Source of the DNA: JBBATK01 sp044228685
GTDB lineage: Bacteria; Bacteroidota; Ignavibacteria; Kapaibacteriales; NICIL-2
Length of the DNA stretch: 64,000 nt
Reading direction: 5' to 3'
NCBI GenBank assembly: GCA_044228685.1
Contig: JBGAUL010000018.1
Coordinates: forward strand, 1 to 64,000
This document shows, piece after piece, positions 52,701 to 61,416 of the stretch; positions within the stretch are counted from its first letter, which is position 1; the number at the start of each line of letters is the position of its first letter. The position numbers and the translations under genes are program-made. The notes under the pieces are model-generated. The model had not been told where the DNA came from and did no database searches. It saw nothing but the letters and a program-made list of their open reading frames with translations.

Positions 52701-54143
52701 TCATGCGTTTCTGCGCTGAATCTCGCGTGCGCTGAGTGAATTGTCCTTGATTCCTTGGATGAAGCCACGACACTTCGGACTCCCGCAACGACATTCAAAA
52801 CCATGAGCGCTTTGGTCAAGAATCGTTGCATAATCGATGGTGAATTCTTCACCTCGCGCAATATCTCTCATCGCAACTACATTCAATCCATCGAAGAAGG
52901 TATTGGCATCGCATGAATGGTTTTGCGGTGCCCACTCGCTTGGATCTGCATCCCAGAGTATGTAAACCTCAGGAGCAATCGCATAGGCATATCGACGAAA
53001 GTCAAGTTGAGCTTCGGCATCCCATTGCTCGTCAACCCAACGCTTCGTAGCAATGCGCTGCGCGCGCTCTTCACCGTGAAAGACGATTTCACCTTTTGCT
53101 ACTGCACGCTGTGCAATGATGCCGTAGCCGGCAATAGAGTCACCATGCAGACGATAGACCTTGCGCGCGCGCTGATTACGAGCAATGCCCTCTTTGATTA
53201 TTCTCAGCAAGAATCCCCTCTTGCCTTCTTCCTCGTTGTCGAGAATGTGATCAGCACTACCTTCATAACCGTCAGTGTAAAACACCGAACAAGTAAAATT
53301 CACTTCCAAGAAGTAAATCTTCGCATGCTCGTCAACTCTGAAATCCATGCGCGCATATCCGACGCCTTGAAAGCCGCGAAAGATCGCGCGAGCTGCGGTG
53401 CGAAGACGCTCATCGAGCTGCGAATCATCGCAGGGTACATTGCAGTCGCCGTGCAATTCACTAGTCTTGAGCGCGTAGGTTTTAAAGGAACGATTTTCAC
53501 GGAAGCGGTATTCGAGTGGACGGTACACATGACACTCTCCTACTTTCTCGCCGGCTACAACCAAGACAGTGTACTCGCGTCCGGCTATGTACTGCTCGAC
53601 TAAAATCTCCGGATACTCGCCCGTGAGCTGATTAACCTTTGCGTCTAGTTCCTCACGATTATTGACACATGAATGCTCATCGATACCAAGCGAGTCGCCC
53701 GCTTTTGCAGGCTTGACGAAGAGTGGAAAAGCACAACGAGAACAGACGCGATCGAGCTGCGATTTGATATCATCGTTGCTGACAACTACTGTGCCGGCAG
53801 GAGTATCAACGCCCTGACAATAGGCCACGTATTTCATGACCGGCTTTGAGGGATCGTAGAGCGTGGAGTTGGGTCCGCTGAAGGGAAGCTGCAGTCGCTC
53901 AAGAAACATAATAACTTCAATCGACGGAACTTCCCACTCCAAATAGCCTTCGCATAAGTTGATGTAGCAATCGTAGTTCTCGGTTGACAATTGCTGGAGT
54001 TGCTTATAGGTTGTCAACTTGTTAAGAAAGACTGTATGCACTTCGTGCTCTGGTATCAAAGGCTGCAGATCTCTCGGCGGATCGTAAAGCTTGTAGTCGA
54101 CCTCTGTGGTTGAGTAATCCGGCAAGAGTACACAGAGCTTCAT
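52701..54143 (-). CDS. Fusion of Ddl-like ATP-grasp ligase and SET-domain methyltransferase
   Basis: A 480-residue two-domain protein. Residues 1-325 form a Ddl-like ATP-grasp domain: S99/K100, nucleotide lysine K144 in LFVKPAKAGDSLG, E183 in EQYIAGRE, metal-binding D267, E280 and N282. Where D-Ala-D-Ala ligases have EVNxxPG it reads EVNFTCS. Residues about 335-464 are a SET domain: GYGIIAQRAVAKGE (339-352), NHSC (408-411) and EFTIDYAT with the catalytic-type Y438, then post-SET C451, C453 and C458 (CRCGSPKC). The family's chemistry predicts ATP-driven amide bond formation plus S-adenosylmethionine-dependent methylation, but the substrate is not predictable. Its start overlaps the stop of the upstream ATP-grasp gene (ATGA). 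Confidence 0.9.
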   Translation of the reverse strand: MKLCVLLPDYSTTEVDYKLYDPPRDLQPLIPEHEVHTVFLNKLTTYKQLQQLSTENYDCYINLCEGYLEWEVPSIEVIMFLERLQLPFSGPNSTLYDPSKPVMKYVAYCQGVDTPAGTVVVSNDDIKSQLDRVCSRCAFPLFVKPAKAGDSLGIDEHSCVNNREELDAKVNQLTGEYPEILVEQYIAGREYTVLVVAGEKVGECHVYRPLEYRFRENRSFKTYALKTSELHGDCNVPCDDSQLDERLRTAARAIFRGFQGVGYARMDFRVDEHAKIYFLEVNFTCSVFYTDGYEGSADHILDNEEEGKRGFLLRIIKEGIARNQRARKVYRLHGDSIAGYGIIAQRAVAKGEIVFHGEERAQRIATKRWVDEQWDAEAQLDFRRYAYAIAPEVYILWDADPSEWAPQNHSCDANTFFDGLNVVAMRDIARGEEFTIDYATILDQSAHGFECRCGSPKCRGFIQGIKDNSLSAREIQRRNA

Positions 54144-55234
54144 GCCATGCTCCTCTGCTTGCTATGCAACAGAACTGCATCAACCAGAATCTTACGCGTT
54201 AAGTCGGCGAAATTCTCTTTGGCAAAACGAAGGATGGCTCCAATGGACGTATAGTTATCGTCTTCGCTCAAACCGCACTGCGCATTGACTTCGAGTACAA
54301 ACAACTCACCGCTTTGGGAATCTTGACGTATATCCAAACGACCATAACCGGTGCCTTGAACGGAATGATATGCCGCAAGACTGAGATCGCGAAGTCGCTC
54401 AGCCATTTCGGATGTGACCTCGGCATAGGTATAGACGAACTCATCGTCGGGCATGGGAGTTTCAGTGTCGTAGGTCTCCCAAAGTCTATCAAAGGACAAA
54501 AACTTCTGGTGCTCGGGCAATGAGTCGTGGAACTTTCTCTCAGCCGCCGGATAGTAGGTGATATTATCACCGCTGCCCACGATAAAGGTCGTGAACTCGG
54601 GTCCGGCAATAAATCGCTCAGCCAGAATTCCCCCATCTTCCAACTTCCACCCGTGGTATCCTTCCTTCATCTCCAGCAAGCATGCATCGAGTTCTTGGCG
54701 ATTGTGTACGACGTTGCGAACACTCAAGCCCATGCTACCTCCGGACACTGCGGGTTTTACGATGAGAGGCAGACCGCATCGATCAAAAATGTCATCAGGA
54801 ACTATACCTTGCGACAAATCCAGCCACGGCGCCGTTGCTACGCCGGCAGCATCAAAGCACTTCTTCATATCTACCTTTGAGGTAGTGAGATAGTAGAATG
54901 CTTCGCGAGCGCCGGTGTAACACAAGCCGCGTCGTTCAAGAGATCGAACGACTGAGATGCCTGGCACACCGTTTAACTCATCGCCGTCACACAGGTTGAT
55001 GATCACGCTTGAATCAGGATCGATGCGAGATTCAATATCATCAAGTACGCTCTCGATGTTATCGACGCGAACATAGGTGGAGTGCCACTCGCATCCGAGC
55101 TCGGCGAACGCACGGGTGTATTCGGCAAGTGCCGGCTCGAAGTCGTAGTAGTACTGGAGATTCGGATCGTCGGATTGCAGACTTGGGAACAACAACCAAA
55201 CGCTATACCCCCGAATATCGATCACATCACTCAT
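54140..55234 (-). CDS. Ddl-like ATP-grasp ligase
   Basis: A 364-residue ATP-grasp enzyme related to D-alanine-D-alanine ligase. It has the N-terminal INLCDGDELNGVPG loop (about 79-92), S119/K120, K160 in LIVKPAVSGGSMG, E206 in AERFIAGPE, D301 in YGRLDIR, and E315/N317 in LEVNAQCG. The proline-glycine of the Ddl substrate loop is replaced by C320-G321. ATP-grasp enzymes join a carboxylate to an amine through an acyl phosphate. A true ddl would normally sit with mur genes and keep the EVNxxPG motif, so a different substrate is likely. It is the middle gene of a three-gene unit: 14 bases after the SET gene and overlapping the fusion gene by four bases. Confidence 0.9.
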   Translation of the reverse strand: MSDVIDIRGYSVWLLFPSLQSDDPNLQYYYDFEPALAEYTRAFAELGCEWHSTYVRVDNIESVLDDIESRIDPDSSVIINLCDGDELNGVPGISVVRSLERRGLCYTGAREAFYYLTTSKVDMKKCFDAAGVATAPWLDLSQGIVPDDIFDRCGLPLIVKPAVSGGSMGLSVRNVVHNRQELDACLLEMKEGYHGWKLEDGGILAERFIAGPEFTTFIVGSGDNITYYPAAERKFHDSLPEHQKFLSFDRLWETYDTETPMPDDEFVYTYAEVTSEMAERLRDLSLAAYHSVQGTGYGRLDIRQDSQSGELFVLEVNAQCGLSEDDNYTSIGAILRFAKENFADLTRKILVDAVLLHSKQRSMA

Positions 55235-55248
55235 GCAGTCGGGATCGT

Positions 55249-55737
55249 TTATAGCTTGGACATGATGTAGTCACTCAGACGATAGTTCTTCAACACATTG
55301 CGATCAATATGTCGAGCTCCTTGAATCGTCTTGAGACAAGATGCTGTGCCACAAAGACACTCAAATGGTTGGGCCATATCCCACTCAGTCGAAGGATAGA
55401 AGAAGCTAAGCTCCTCGCCATCCTCGATATCACGAAGCGCAACGACTTCCATTCGAGTTGTATCGAAGAAACAGTTAGGCTCGCAAGAATGATTCATGTA
55501 TTGTAGGACCGGCGGATACAACTCGATGTGCAGATCATCGCCAATCTGTACGGTGAGATAATTCGGAACGCTACTGCGAGTAGTTGAGCCAAAGGGCGTC
55601 AACACTTCGTCTTTTTTAAAAGCGCGTTTTGCATACAGCGCGTTCTGACCGCTAACAGGATGCTTTGCAACATCACAGACGCTTTGCTTGATGTCTTCTG
55701 TCATCTCAAGCAATGCATCATTATTCATTGATTCCAT
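55249..55737 (-). CDS. Stand-alone SET-domain methyltransferase with post-SET cluster
   Basis: A 162-residue protein made almost entirely of a SET domain. The S-adenosylmethionine-binding start is GQNALYAKRAFKKDE (30-44), then NHSCEPN (82-88), the GEELSFFY segment with Y114, and the post-SET C127, C129 and C134 (CLCGTASC). With C85 these can form the zinc Cys4 centre of eukaryotic SET methyltransferases. I chose the ATG at 55737, with an AGGT-type ribosome binding site, because the frame upstream to 55860 begins at a TTG and carries no SET features. Likely product: a methyltransferase acting on lysine or another amine in a protein or small molecule. It is the first gene of the cluster. Confidence 0.85.
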   Translation of the reverse strand: MESMNNDALLEMTEDIKQSVCDVAKHPVSGQNALYAKRAFKKDEVLTPFGSTTRSSVPNYLTVQIGDDLHIELYPPVLQYMNHSCEPNCFFDTTRMEVVALRDIEDGEELSFFYPSTEWDMAQPFECLCGTASCLKTIQGARHIDRNVLKNYRLSDYIMSKL

Positions 55738-55857
55738 AGAATACCTATAGTGTGTGGATGCTTTGTCACCTTGAATCATACAAAGGTTTAAGCACATGAA
55801 ATACACTCTTATCGCACACTGTTGAAGCCCTCGTTCAACGTCATGCATCTCTATAAA

Positions 55858-55865
55858 CAAAGATA
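55858..55865 (-). promoter_or_regulatory. Possible -7 promoter element of the SET/ATP-grasp cluster
   Basis: TATCTTTG on the minus strand fits TAnnTTTG. It would give a leader of about 110 bases. A TTTG is found 23 bases upstream rather than 19, so support is weak. Confidence 0.25.
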
Positions 55866-55989
55866 TGTTATGAGGTGTATAAACACTGCAAACGAATGGA
55901 GTTTGAGACGAATGTGCATAACTTATTTGAGAGCTAATCCATGCCTTAGTTCAAGCTGCTAAGCTTATAGACATGTAGGAATGTCCCCT

Positions 55990-56022
55990 AAACAAAACAC
56001 CCCTCGGAATTCGAAGGGTGTT
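55990..56022 (-). terminator. Terminator of the DUF3857 operon
   Basis: A ten-base-pair stem with one mismatch (AACACCCCTC at 55996-56005 and GAAGGGTGTT at 56013-56022), followed on the minus strand by a T-rich TTTTGTTT. It lies about 40 bases after the stop of the gene at 56064. Confidence 0.75.
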
Positions 56023-56063
56023 AATAGTTCTGACCTATGCAAAGCTTGTTTGATGAGCTATAC

Positions 56064-58109
56064 CTACTTCGCTTTGAAAATCATTGTTGGTACTTGCAGT
56101 GACGAACGACGTCCAACCAATTCAATCAAGTCTGGAAGCTTGTCTTTGGAGTGGGATCCACGTTTCATGCTACGCTCAATCTTGATTCCAAGCTCACCAC
56201 TGCCGCCTTGGGTGTACTGAACGCTAGCATCACCGAGGTCGTTGTGAATGCTAACGTCTTTCAGAGCCGTCGTCATCGTCCAGCTAGCCGGATACTTGAC
56301 CTTAACGTCCTTCAGCAAGCGTGATGCATAGTGGATTTGTATTGGATTGACGCGCTTCTCTGTCTCAAACTTGCTCTTCGCTTCTGTCGACGGTGAGAAC
56401 AAACCGCTGGTTTGGAAGATGATTTCCTCAGGCGTCACCGTAACCAAGTTGTTGATCGTGTACTCCAGCGTAACCACAAAGGGAACCAAGGCTGAGTTCT
56501 TACCTTCAACAGTGTAATGCGCGATTTTCACATCACCACTTGAATAGGAAGCGAAATCTTTGACACGTTTTGCAATAGCATCTTCCTTCATTGTCTTAAA
56601 CTCACGACGGAAAGCATAGGCTTCCAAGCCATTGTAGGTCTGTGTTTCCTTGACGTTGATTGTTCCGTCATCCTTGATCTCCATTTCAAATCGACACAGT
56701 GTTTGCGTTGGCAACATGTTGTCGGTTTCAAGAGTAATGAAGTTGGTTTGAGCGCGTGATCCAAAGGCAGCGCTGCGTAATGAGCTCCAATCAGCGATCT
56801 GCATAGCACGTGAACCCTGGAATGGTTCAGGAACATAATTGGGTGGAATTTCTTTTTCGTCAGGAAACACCAAGAAGGACTTGCCTTCAGTTTTAGCAAG
56901 AATAGCACAAGTGGCAAACGAAGCCATGCGCGGATCACGCTCGTCAAAATAGCCATCGGTTTTGTCGCAAAGGAGAACGAAGTAGGCTTCAATGCCGTTG
57001 GCACGAAGCATCGCTTGCGCTAGACCAAGGATCGGCATCGGAGGTCCCATTTGCTCATCAAGTATATCCTCATACTCTTTGTTCTTGATGGCACTCGACC
57101 AATCAGCGTCACGACTTGTGACACAGCGAATCTTCTTCTGAACATAGAGCACGAGAGTATCGACCATCTGCGCTTTGGACGTACAGCCTTTTGTCAGTGT
57201 GCGAGCAAACTCATCAACTTTCTTACTGGTCCAGTCGCTGTTATCAGCCGAGAAATAGCCGTACTGACCACCAATATCCGACCAGTCTATATTCGTGGAG
57301 TTCGCACTACGCTCGACAAACTCATAATAAGGCACTACATCGCGCTTGTATGGTGAGAAAGCCTCACTCTTCCATGACGACACATTTTCTTTTTCGTAGA
57401 GGCGAACGCTGAAGTCCTCTTCCGGACTTGAAGTGAGCTGCAGAACCGGAGTATTTGTTGGATGTGACTGCTTTTGAGCAATCAGTCGATCCTTTGTGTA
57501 CACATGTTTAAATCTCATGTGTTGCACCGGCATTCCACGTTGGAAAAAGAATGTACTGCGAAACACGTTTTTAATCTCAACGCCTTCCTCAATAACAGTT
57601 CCCTTTTTCACGTCCGGGTAAGCGATTTTGTAGCTAACCGTTCCGTCATTCTCTTGAACCTTGCAGTCGTCTTTGCCATACATCTTGACGCTTCCATCAG
57701 GCGAGATCACCACTGCAAACATTTTAGCTAACTCTTCACCTCTATTGACTTCGCACTCAAAAGTTGACAAGCTCTTCTCATCTGGGTTAAGAATGGTGTA
57801 GCGAATGTGTCGGCAATACACCGTGCGACCGGCAAAACCTACATCGTAGCCAAGAGTCTCGTATGATTCATCATAGTCCATATACACGCCATCTTCTCCC
57901 TCGTACTTCGTCTGTAGTTCAGCGAGATTAATCGCATTGATTTTACGAAGGGAATCAATGTTAGTCGGAATAATCACTGTGTGTGATTGCTCGCGCAGTT
58001 TGCGATTTGCGTTAGCCATCATGGAGAAATAGCCCAGCATCGTAAACATGCATCCACTGAGATACAAACTCATGAAAACAATACCGACAAGAAGAGAAAT
58101 GCGTTTCAT
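56064..58109 (-). CDS. DUF3857/transglutaminase-like lipoprotein with degenerate catalytic site
   Basis: A 681-residue lipoprotein (signal MKRISLLVGIVFMSLYLSGC, lipidated C20). It has the same plan as the neighbour at 58111: a DUF3857 beta-domain (about 70-300), a transglutaminase-like domain (about 320-420) and a C-terminal beta-domain. Where the neighbour has RYGDCKDKAF, this protein has EQMGPPMPILG, and the neighbour's catalytic YDHAICC is replaced by MASFATCAI, so the Cys and His are both lost. A pseudoenzyme, probably structural or substrate-binding, is the natural reading. The gene starts one base after the stop of the neighbour, so the two are co-translated. A terminator follows. Confidence 0.82.
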   Translation of the reverse strand: MKRISLLVGIVFMSLYLSGCMFTMLGYFSMMANANRKLREQSHTVIIPTNIDSLRKINAINLAELQTKYEGEDGVYMDYDESYETLGYDVGFAGRTVYCRHIRYTILNPDEKSLSTFECEVNRGEELAKMFAVVISPDGSVKMYGKDDCKVQENDGTVSYKIAYPDVKKGTVIEEGVEIKNVFRSTFFFQRGMPVQHMRFKHVYTKDRLIAQKQSHPTNTPVLQLTSSPEEDFSVRLYEKENVSSWKSEAFSPYKRDVVPYYEFVERSANSTNIDWSDIGGQYGYFSADNSDWTSKKVDEFARTLTKGCTSKAQMVDTLVLYVQKKIRCVTSRDADWSSAIKNKEYEDILDEQMGPPMPILGLAQAMLRANGIEAYFVLLCDKTDGYFDERDPRMASFATCAILAKTEGKSFLVFPDEKEIPPNYVPEPFQGSRAMQIADWSSLRSAAFGSRAQTNFITLETDNMLPTQTLCRFEMEIKDDGTINVKETQTYNGLEAYAFRREFKTMKEDAIAKRVKDFASYSSGDVKIAHYTVEGKNSALVPFVVTLEYTINNLVTVTPEEIIFQTSGLFSPSTEAKSKFETEKRVNPIQIHYASRLLKDVKVKYPASWTMTTALKDVSIHNDLGDASVQYTQGGSGELGIKIERSMKRGSHSKDKLPDLIELVGRRSSLQVPTMIFKAK

Positions 58110-58110
58110 A

Positions 58111-59991
58111 TTAATTCTTTACGAGACTGAACATATTTTTTTTAGCTGCCAGGTATTGACGGCAAAACTCGATGTACTCTGATTGCCTGTTTCCTTTATA
58201 CACCTTGTGACTCTGCTGGAAGTCGTACACAAACTGGTACGTACCGCTCTGACCAACTTTCATTTCGGCGTTGTATTGCACTCCGAGATCAGCATTGCCA
58301 AAATGGGCTTGCTGTGTCTGACCACTTGCATCACCAATCTTCAAATCGATTTGCATACGCATCGATGGTAACTCACTTGAATACAAACCCAAGGAATCGC
58401 CTGAACGCTCTAATACATCTGCGTCAACTGCATTGAAGGGCGTTTGCGGTATGTAGCGCTTTGTTGGCGATTGAATGACAAAGTTTGATAGATCACATTG
58501 CGCTTTGAATTCAATCTCCGCGCCTCTTGTCTCCACGATTGCGAATGAGTCGAAAGCCATTTTTTGGAACTCGGCAGACACAATTGCCGACAAGAAATTC
58601 TTGACTTCAGACGAGCTCATGTCATTGATCGCATACTGTGCAGCCCAGAATTTCTCATTTCGCAGAATAATTCGAGCACTTCCCTGCTTCAAGTTTTGGA
58701 TGTCAGATTCAATGCGAACCTCGACAGTCGTTTTACGTTCTGGAAGCGGCACCATTGGCACAAATCGCGGCGCAGCAGGGTTTGCTATTAATGCCTGATT
58801 CTCAATATCTGAGTTAGGCAAATTTCCAAATTCACAGTACTTGCACGTCGGGTCCATGAACACCGTCTTACCATCAAGCTCAGCACAACAAATCGCATGA
58901 TCGTACATGCTCATGTGCGTGTCTTTCAACTCCGGTTCGGGATCCGTCGAGATAAGAGCCATATATGCAGGAATTCCAAACTTCTGAGCTAACTGCGAAA
59001 CGCAAAAAGCTTTGTCTTTGCAATCACCATAGCGTTTCTCAAGAACGAATGAAGGTGGTCGCGGGACAATCGCTCCTAAACTCTGCTCGTCAGCAATGTA
59101 GCGAACGTTTGAGCGAACATAGTCGTAGATAGCACGGAGCTTTTCTCGATTGGAAGAGAGTGATGAAATCACCGTCTTGAGCGAGTCATAGTTTTTATCA
59201 CCCGGATCTCGATTAAACGAGAAGATTCCATTGTACCAACGCACAAAATCATCATGAGTCGTTGGATTTAATTGCTTGCCGCCTACGCTAATCTTTGGGA
59301 TAAAGAGGATGTGGTATCCATCAAATGGAAAGTGGGTTTTGTATAACTGACGTTGGACTTTTGCGACGTCGATGATAGTCTTTTCTGATTCCCGAGTGAT
59401 CTTGTAATCAATCTTTCCCATGGGGAAAAATGCTTCTACGTCGATTCTAACTCCCTCCGGGTGTTCAAACACGACTTGATATCCACTGAGCTTCTCGTAG
59501 TTAGGTACATAAATCAACGGCATGAATTCAATGCCTTTGTACTCGCGTTTGTAAGAGTATTCAAACTCGTTCTGAACTTTGGCTTTATGTGGAAGTCGAA
59601 TTGTCCAAATCTTGCTGTCTGATACAAACACATCACGCGACTCCGCAAAATTGCTCCAGATGTAGCGGTTGGGTACATCATCGTCAGCTAAAGACGCTTC
59701 AATGTCAGACACGATATCGAACTGGTGCTCAGAAATACTAAATGTTGTGCGCTCAGTTGATTCTTCAGATAAGAATATGTATCGACACTGCTTTTTTGAC
59801 TTCAGTGTGTACACAAGCTTACCATCTTCCTTTTTCGTATCAATCATAAAGACAGTGCGCTCGGAATAATCGTAATCGTCTTTGTCTTTAACTGCGCGCA
59901 ACGACACGCTGCAAAGCACTATTAGTGCAATGACAGCACTCAAGAAATAAAAGTGACGAAGAGCGGGGCGCATGGACAACCTGATTTGCAT
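58111..59991 (-). CDS. DUF3857 and transglutaminase-like domain protein
   Basis: A 626-residue secreted protein with an N-terminal hydrophobic segment (about 12-33, FYFLSAVIALIVLCSVSLRA). A DUF3857 domain (about 50-270) is followed by a transglutaminase-like fold with the triad Cys in KRYGDCKDKAFCVSQLA (about 320), His in YDHAICCAEL (about 365) and Asp in VFMDPTCKYC (about 379), then a C-terminal beta-rich domain. Proteins of this type are periplasmic or surface proteins, probably proteases or cross-linking enzymes of unknown substrate. It is followed by its degenerate partner at 56064 and preceded 17 bases upstream by a small barrel-like protein, so the three may be one operon. Confidence 0.88.
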   Translation of the reverse strand: MQIRLSMRPALRHFYFLSAVIALIVLCSVSLRAVKDKDDYDYSERTVFMIDTKKEDGKLVYTLKSKKQCRYIFLSEESTERTTFSISEHQFDIVSDIEASLADDDVPNRYIWSNFAESRDVFVSDSKIWTIRLPHKAKVQNEFEYSYKREYKGIEFMPLIYVPNYEKLSGYQVVFEHPEGVRIDVEAFFPMGKIDYKITRESEKTIIDVAKVQRQLYKTHFPFDGYHILFIPKISVGGKQLNPTTHDDFVRWYNGIFSFNRDPGDKNYDSLKTVISSLSSNREKLRAIYDYVRSNVRYIADEQSLGAIVPRPPSFVLEKRYGDCKDKAFCVSQLAQKFGIPAYMALISTDPEPELKDTHMSMYDHAICCAELDGKTVFMDPTCKYCEFGNLPNSDIENQALIANPAAPRFVPMVPLPERKTTVEVRIESDIQNLKQGSARIILRNEKFWAAQYAINDMSSSEVKNFLSAIVSAEFQKMAFDSFAIVETRGAEIEFKAQCDLSNFVIQSPTKRYIPQTPFNAVDADVLERSGDSLGLYSSELPSMRMQIDLKIGDASGQTQQAHFGNADLGVQYNAEMKVGQSGTYQFVYDFQQSHKVYKGNRQSEYIEFCRQYLAAKKNMFSLVKN

Positions 59992-60008
59992 TATAAATAT
60001 CCCAGTAC

Positions 60009-60500
60009 TTAGAAACCAACACCAATGGAAACACGTGCTGTAACCGCAGAACCAGGATCCACATTGTCATTCGTTCCGAATACAATATCAGAGTTAACGA
60101 TAGAGTAAGCGACTTGTGCATTGACAAGGAAGTGTCGATCAAGACGATACACGTAGCCTATACCGGGTCCGATTCGACCGCGTAACTCAGTGATTGACAG
60201 CAACGCATACCAGGCATCAAAATCCGGTTTGAAGGTGATCATCAAATCACTGCCACCTTCAATGAAGGGCGGTGAGTTTACTTTGAGACCGATTCGCAGA
60301 TTCGTCCAAACATAACTGAAAGGACGAATCGTGTATGAAATGCTCGCTATCGAATGAATGGGCTCGTAATCTATCGTAAAGACATTTGACAAAAGATCCG
60401 TATGTCTCTGATCCCTTGGAATAAGAACCTGAGATGAAACACTCATCGTAGCACTCAACCAGCAGAGTATGAGGACACAACTAATTCTAAATAATCTCAT
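60009..60500 (-). CDS. Small outer-membrane beta-barrel-like protein
   Basis: A 163-residue protein with a signal peptide (MRLFRISCVLILCWLSATMSVSSQ) and alternating strands that end in a C-terminal F (SIGVGF), as in small outer-membrane barrels. I recognise no named family. I chose the ATG at 60500; the frame extends six codons to a TTG. It stands 17 bases before the DUF3857 gene on the same strand and 72 bases after the similar protein at 60573-61211. Confidence 0.7.
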   Translation of the reverse strand: MRLFRISCVLILCWLSATMSVSSQVLIPRDQRHTDLLSNVFTIDYEPIHSIASISYTIRPFSYVWTNLRIGLKVNSPPFIEGGSDLMITFKPDFDAWYALLSITELRGRIGPGIGYVYRLDRHFLVNAQVAYSIVNSDIVFGTNDNVDPGSAVTARVSIGVGF

Positions 60501-60572
60501 AATAATTGTTCTAATCAATGTTCAATACCACGATGGGATTAATTACAGTCAAAAAAAACAGTGCGTGAAGAC

Positions 60573-61211
60573 TTAGTATTGTTGTGAGAGACCATAAGCA
60601 ATGGTAAGGCCAGCTTCAACAGGACTAAAATCTGTAAACGGTGTGTAGCGCAGATCTAAACCAACTGCCATTTTCCTGGAAAAACAATACATTGCTCCAA
60701 TACCGGCAGAGTAGGTTTGCAATGAATAGGATTCACTTGTATTCGAGACCACATATCCATTCTGAGTCACTTTCGAAGCACTAATAGACATGAGATAGCC
60801 ACCGGTGGCATAAAACAGCGTGCCATTGTTTCGAAAGAGAGCTACTTGAAAATCGAAACCATAAGCCAGCTTCATCTTCAACTCATTTTCAATAACGGAA
60901 CCATATGAGCCCGTTGATTTGGCTACAATAGCTGTGGGAACGAGGTTGTAGTGAAATCGTCCGACGAGACGCGCCGCTGTACCTATTGAATAGCCGTACA
61001 ATGCTCTAAAACCAACTCCATTGAGATACGCGAGTCCTACATCCGCCGCGTACGGACCACTGAAGAACTTATCTGCATAGCCGTTTGATTTTGCTTCTTT
61101 CCACGATGCGGAAAATGTTGTGGATGCTGTATCTTTTTCGCTTGACTGTGCTCTGGAAATCCCCTGGAAGGCAAGTATCATCAAACTTGCGACAATCACT
61201 ATACGACTCAC
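60573..61211 (-). CDS. Outer-membrane beta-barrel-like protein
   Basis: A 212-residue secreted protein (signal IVIVASLMILAFQGISRAQ). The mature part is rich in alternating Tyr, Phe and Gly strands (AYGFDFQVALFRNNGTLFYATGGYLMSISAS; SYSLQTYSAGIGAMYCFSRKMAVGLDLRYTPF), typical of OmpW-like or OprF-N-like eight-stranded barrels. The start is a GTG at 61211, supported by a strong GGGGAG ribosome binding site at the right distance. It may share a transcript with the small barrel at 60009 and the DUF3857 pair downstream. Function unknown. Confidence 0.78.
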   Translation of the reverse strand: MSRIVIVASLMILAFQGISRAQSSEKDTASTTFSASWKEAKSNGYADKFFSGPYAADVGLAYLNGVGFRALYGYSIGTAARLVGRFHYNLVPTAIVAKSTGSYGSVIENELKMKLAYGFDFQVALFRNNGTLFYATGGYLMSISASKVTQNGYVVSNTSESYSLQTYSAGIGAMYCFSRKMAVGLDLRYTPFTDFSPVEAGLTIAYGLSQQY

Positions 61212-61416
61212 AATGCTCCCCTTGAAAATTGTATGGCTTCAATATACGCCTTGAATGTACCAAGGCAAAAAAAAGTATAGTTAACAGAAATTTGCTGTAA
61301 ACGACCAATGTCTTTGGCAAATACTACACTGTGAAGTTTAACAATTCGATGGCTAAACATTAAACTCTGTCAAGTTCAATAAAAACAGCAGCTTCATACC
61401 TTTTCAACTGAAGAAT

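Noticed and set aside
52917..53603. Plus-strand frame of 228 codons opposite the ATP-grasp/SET fusion
   Set aside because: It is antisense to a gene with intact motifs in two domains; shows no family pattern.
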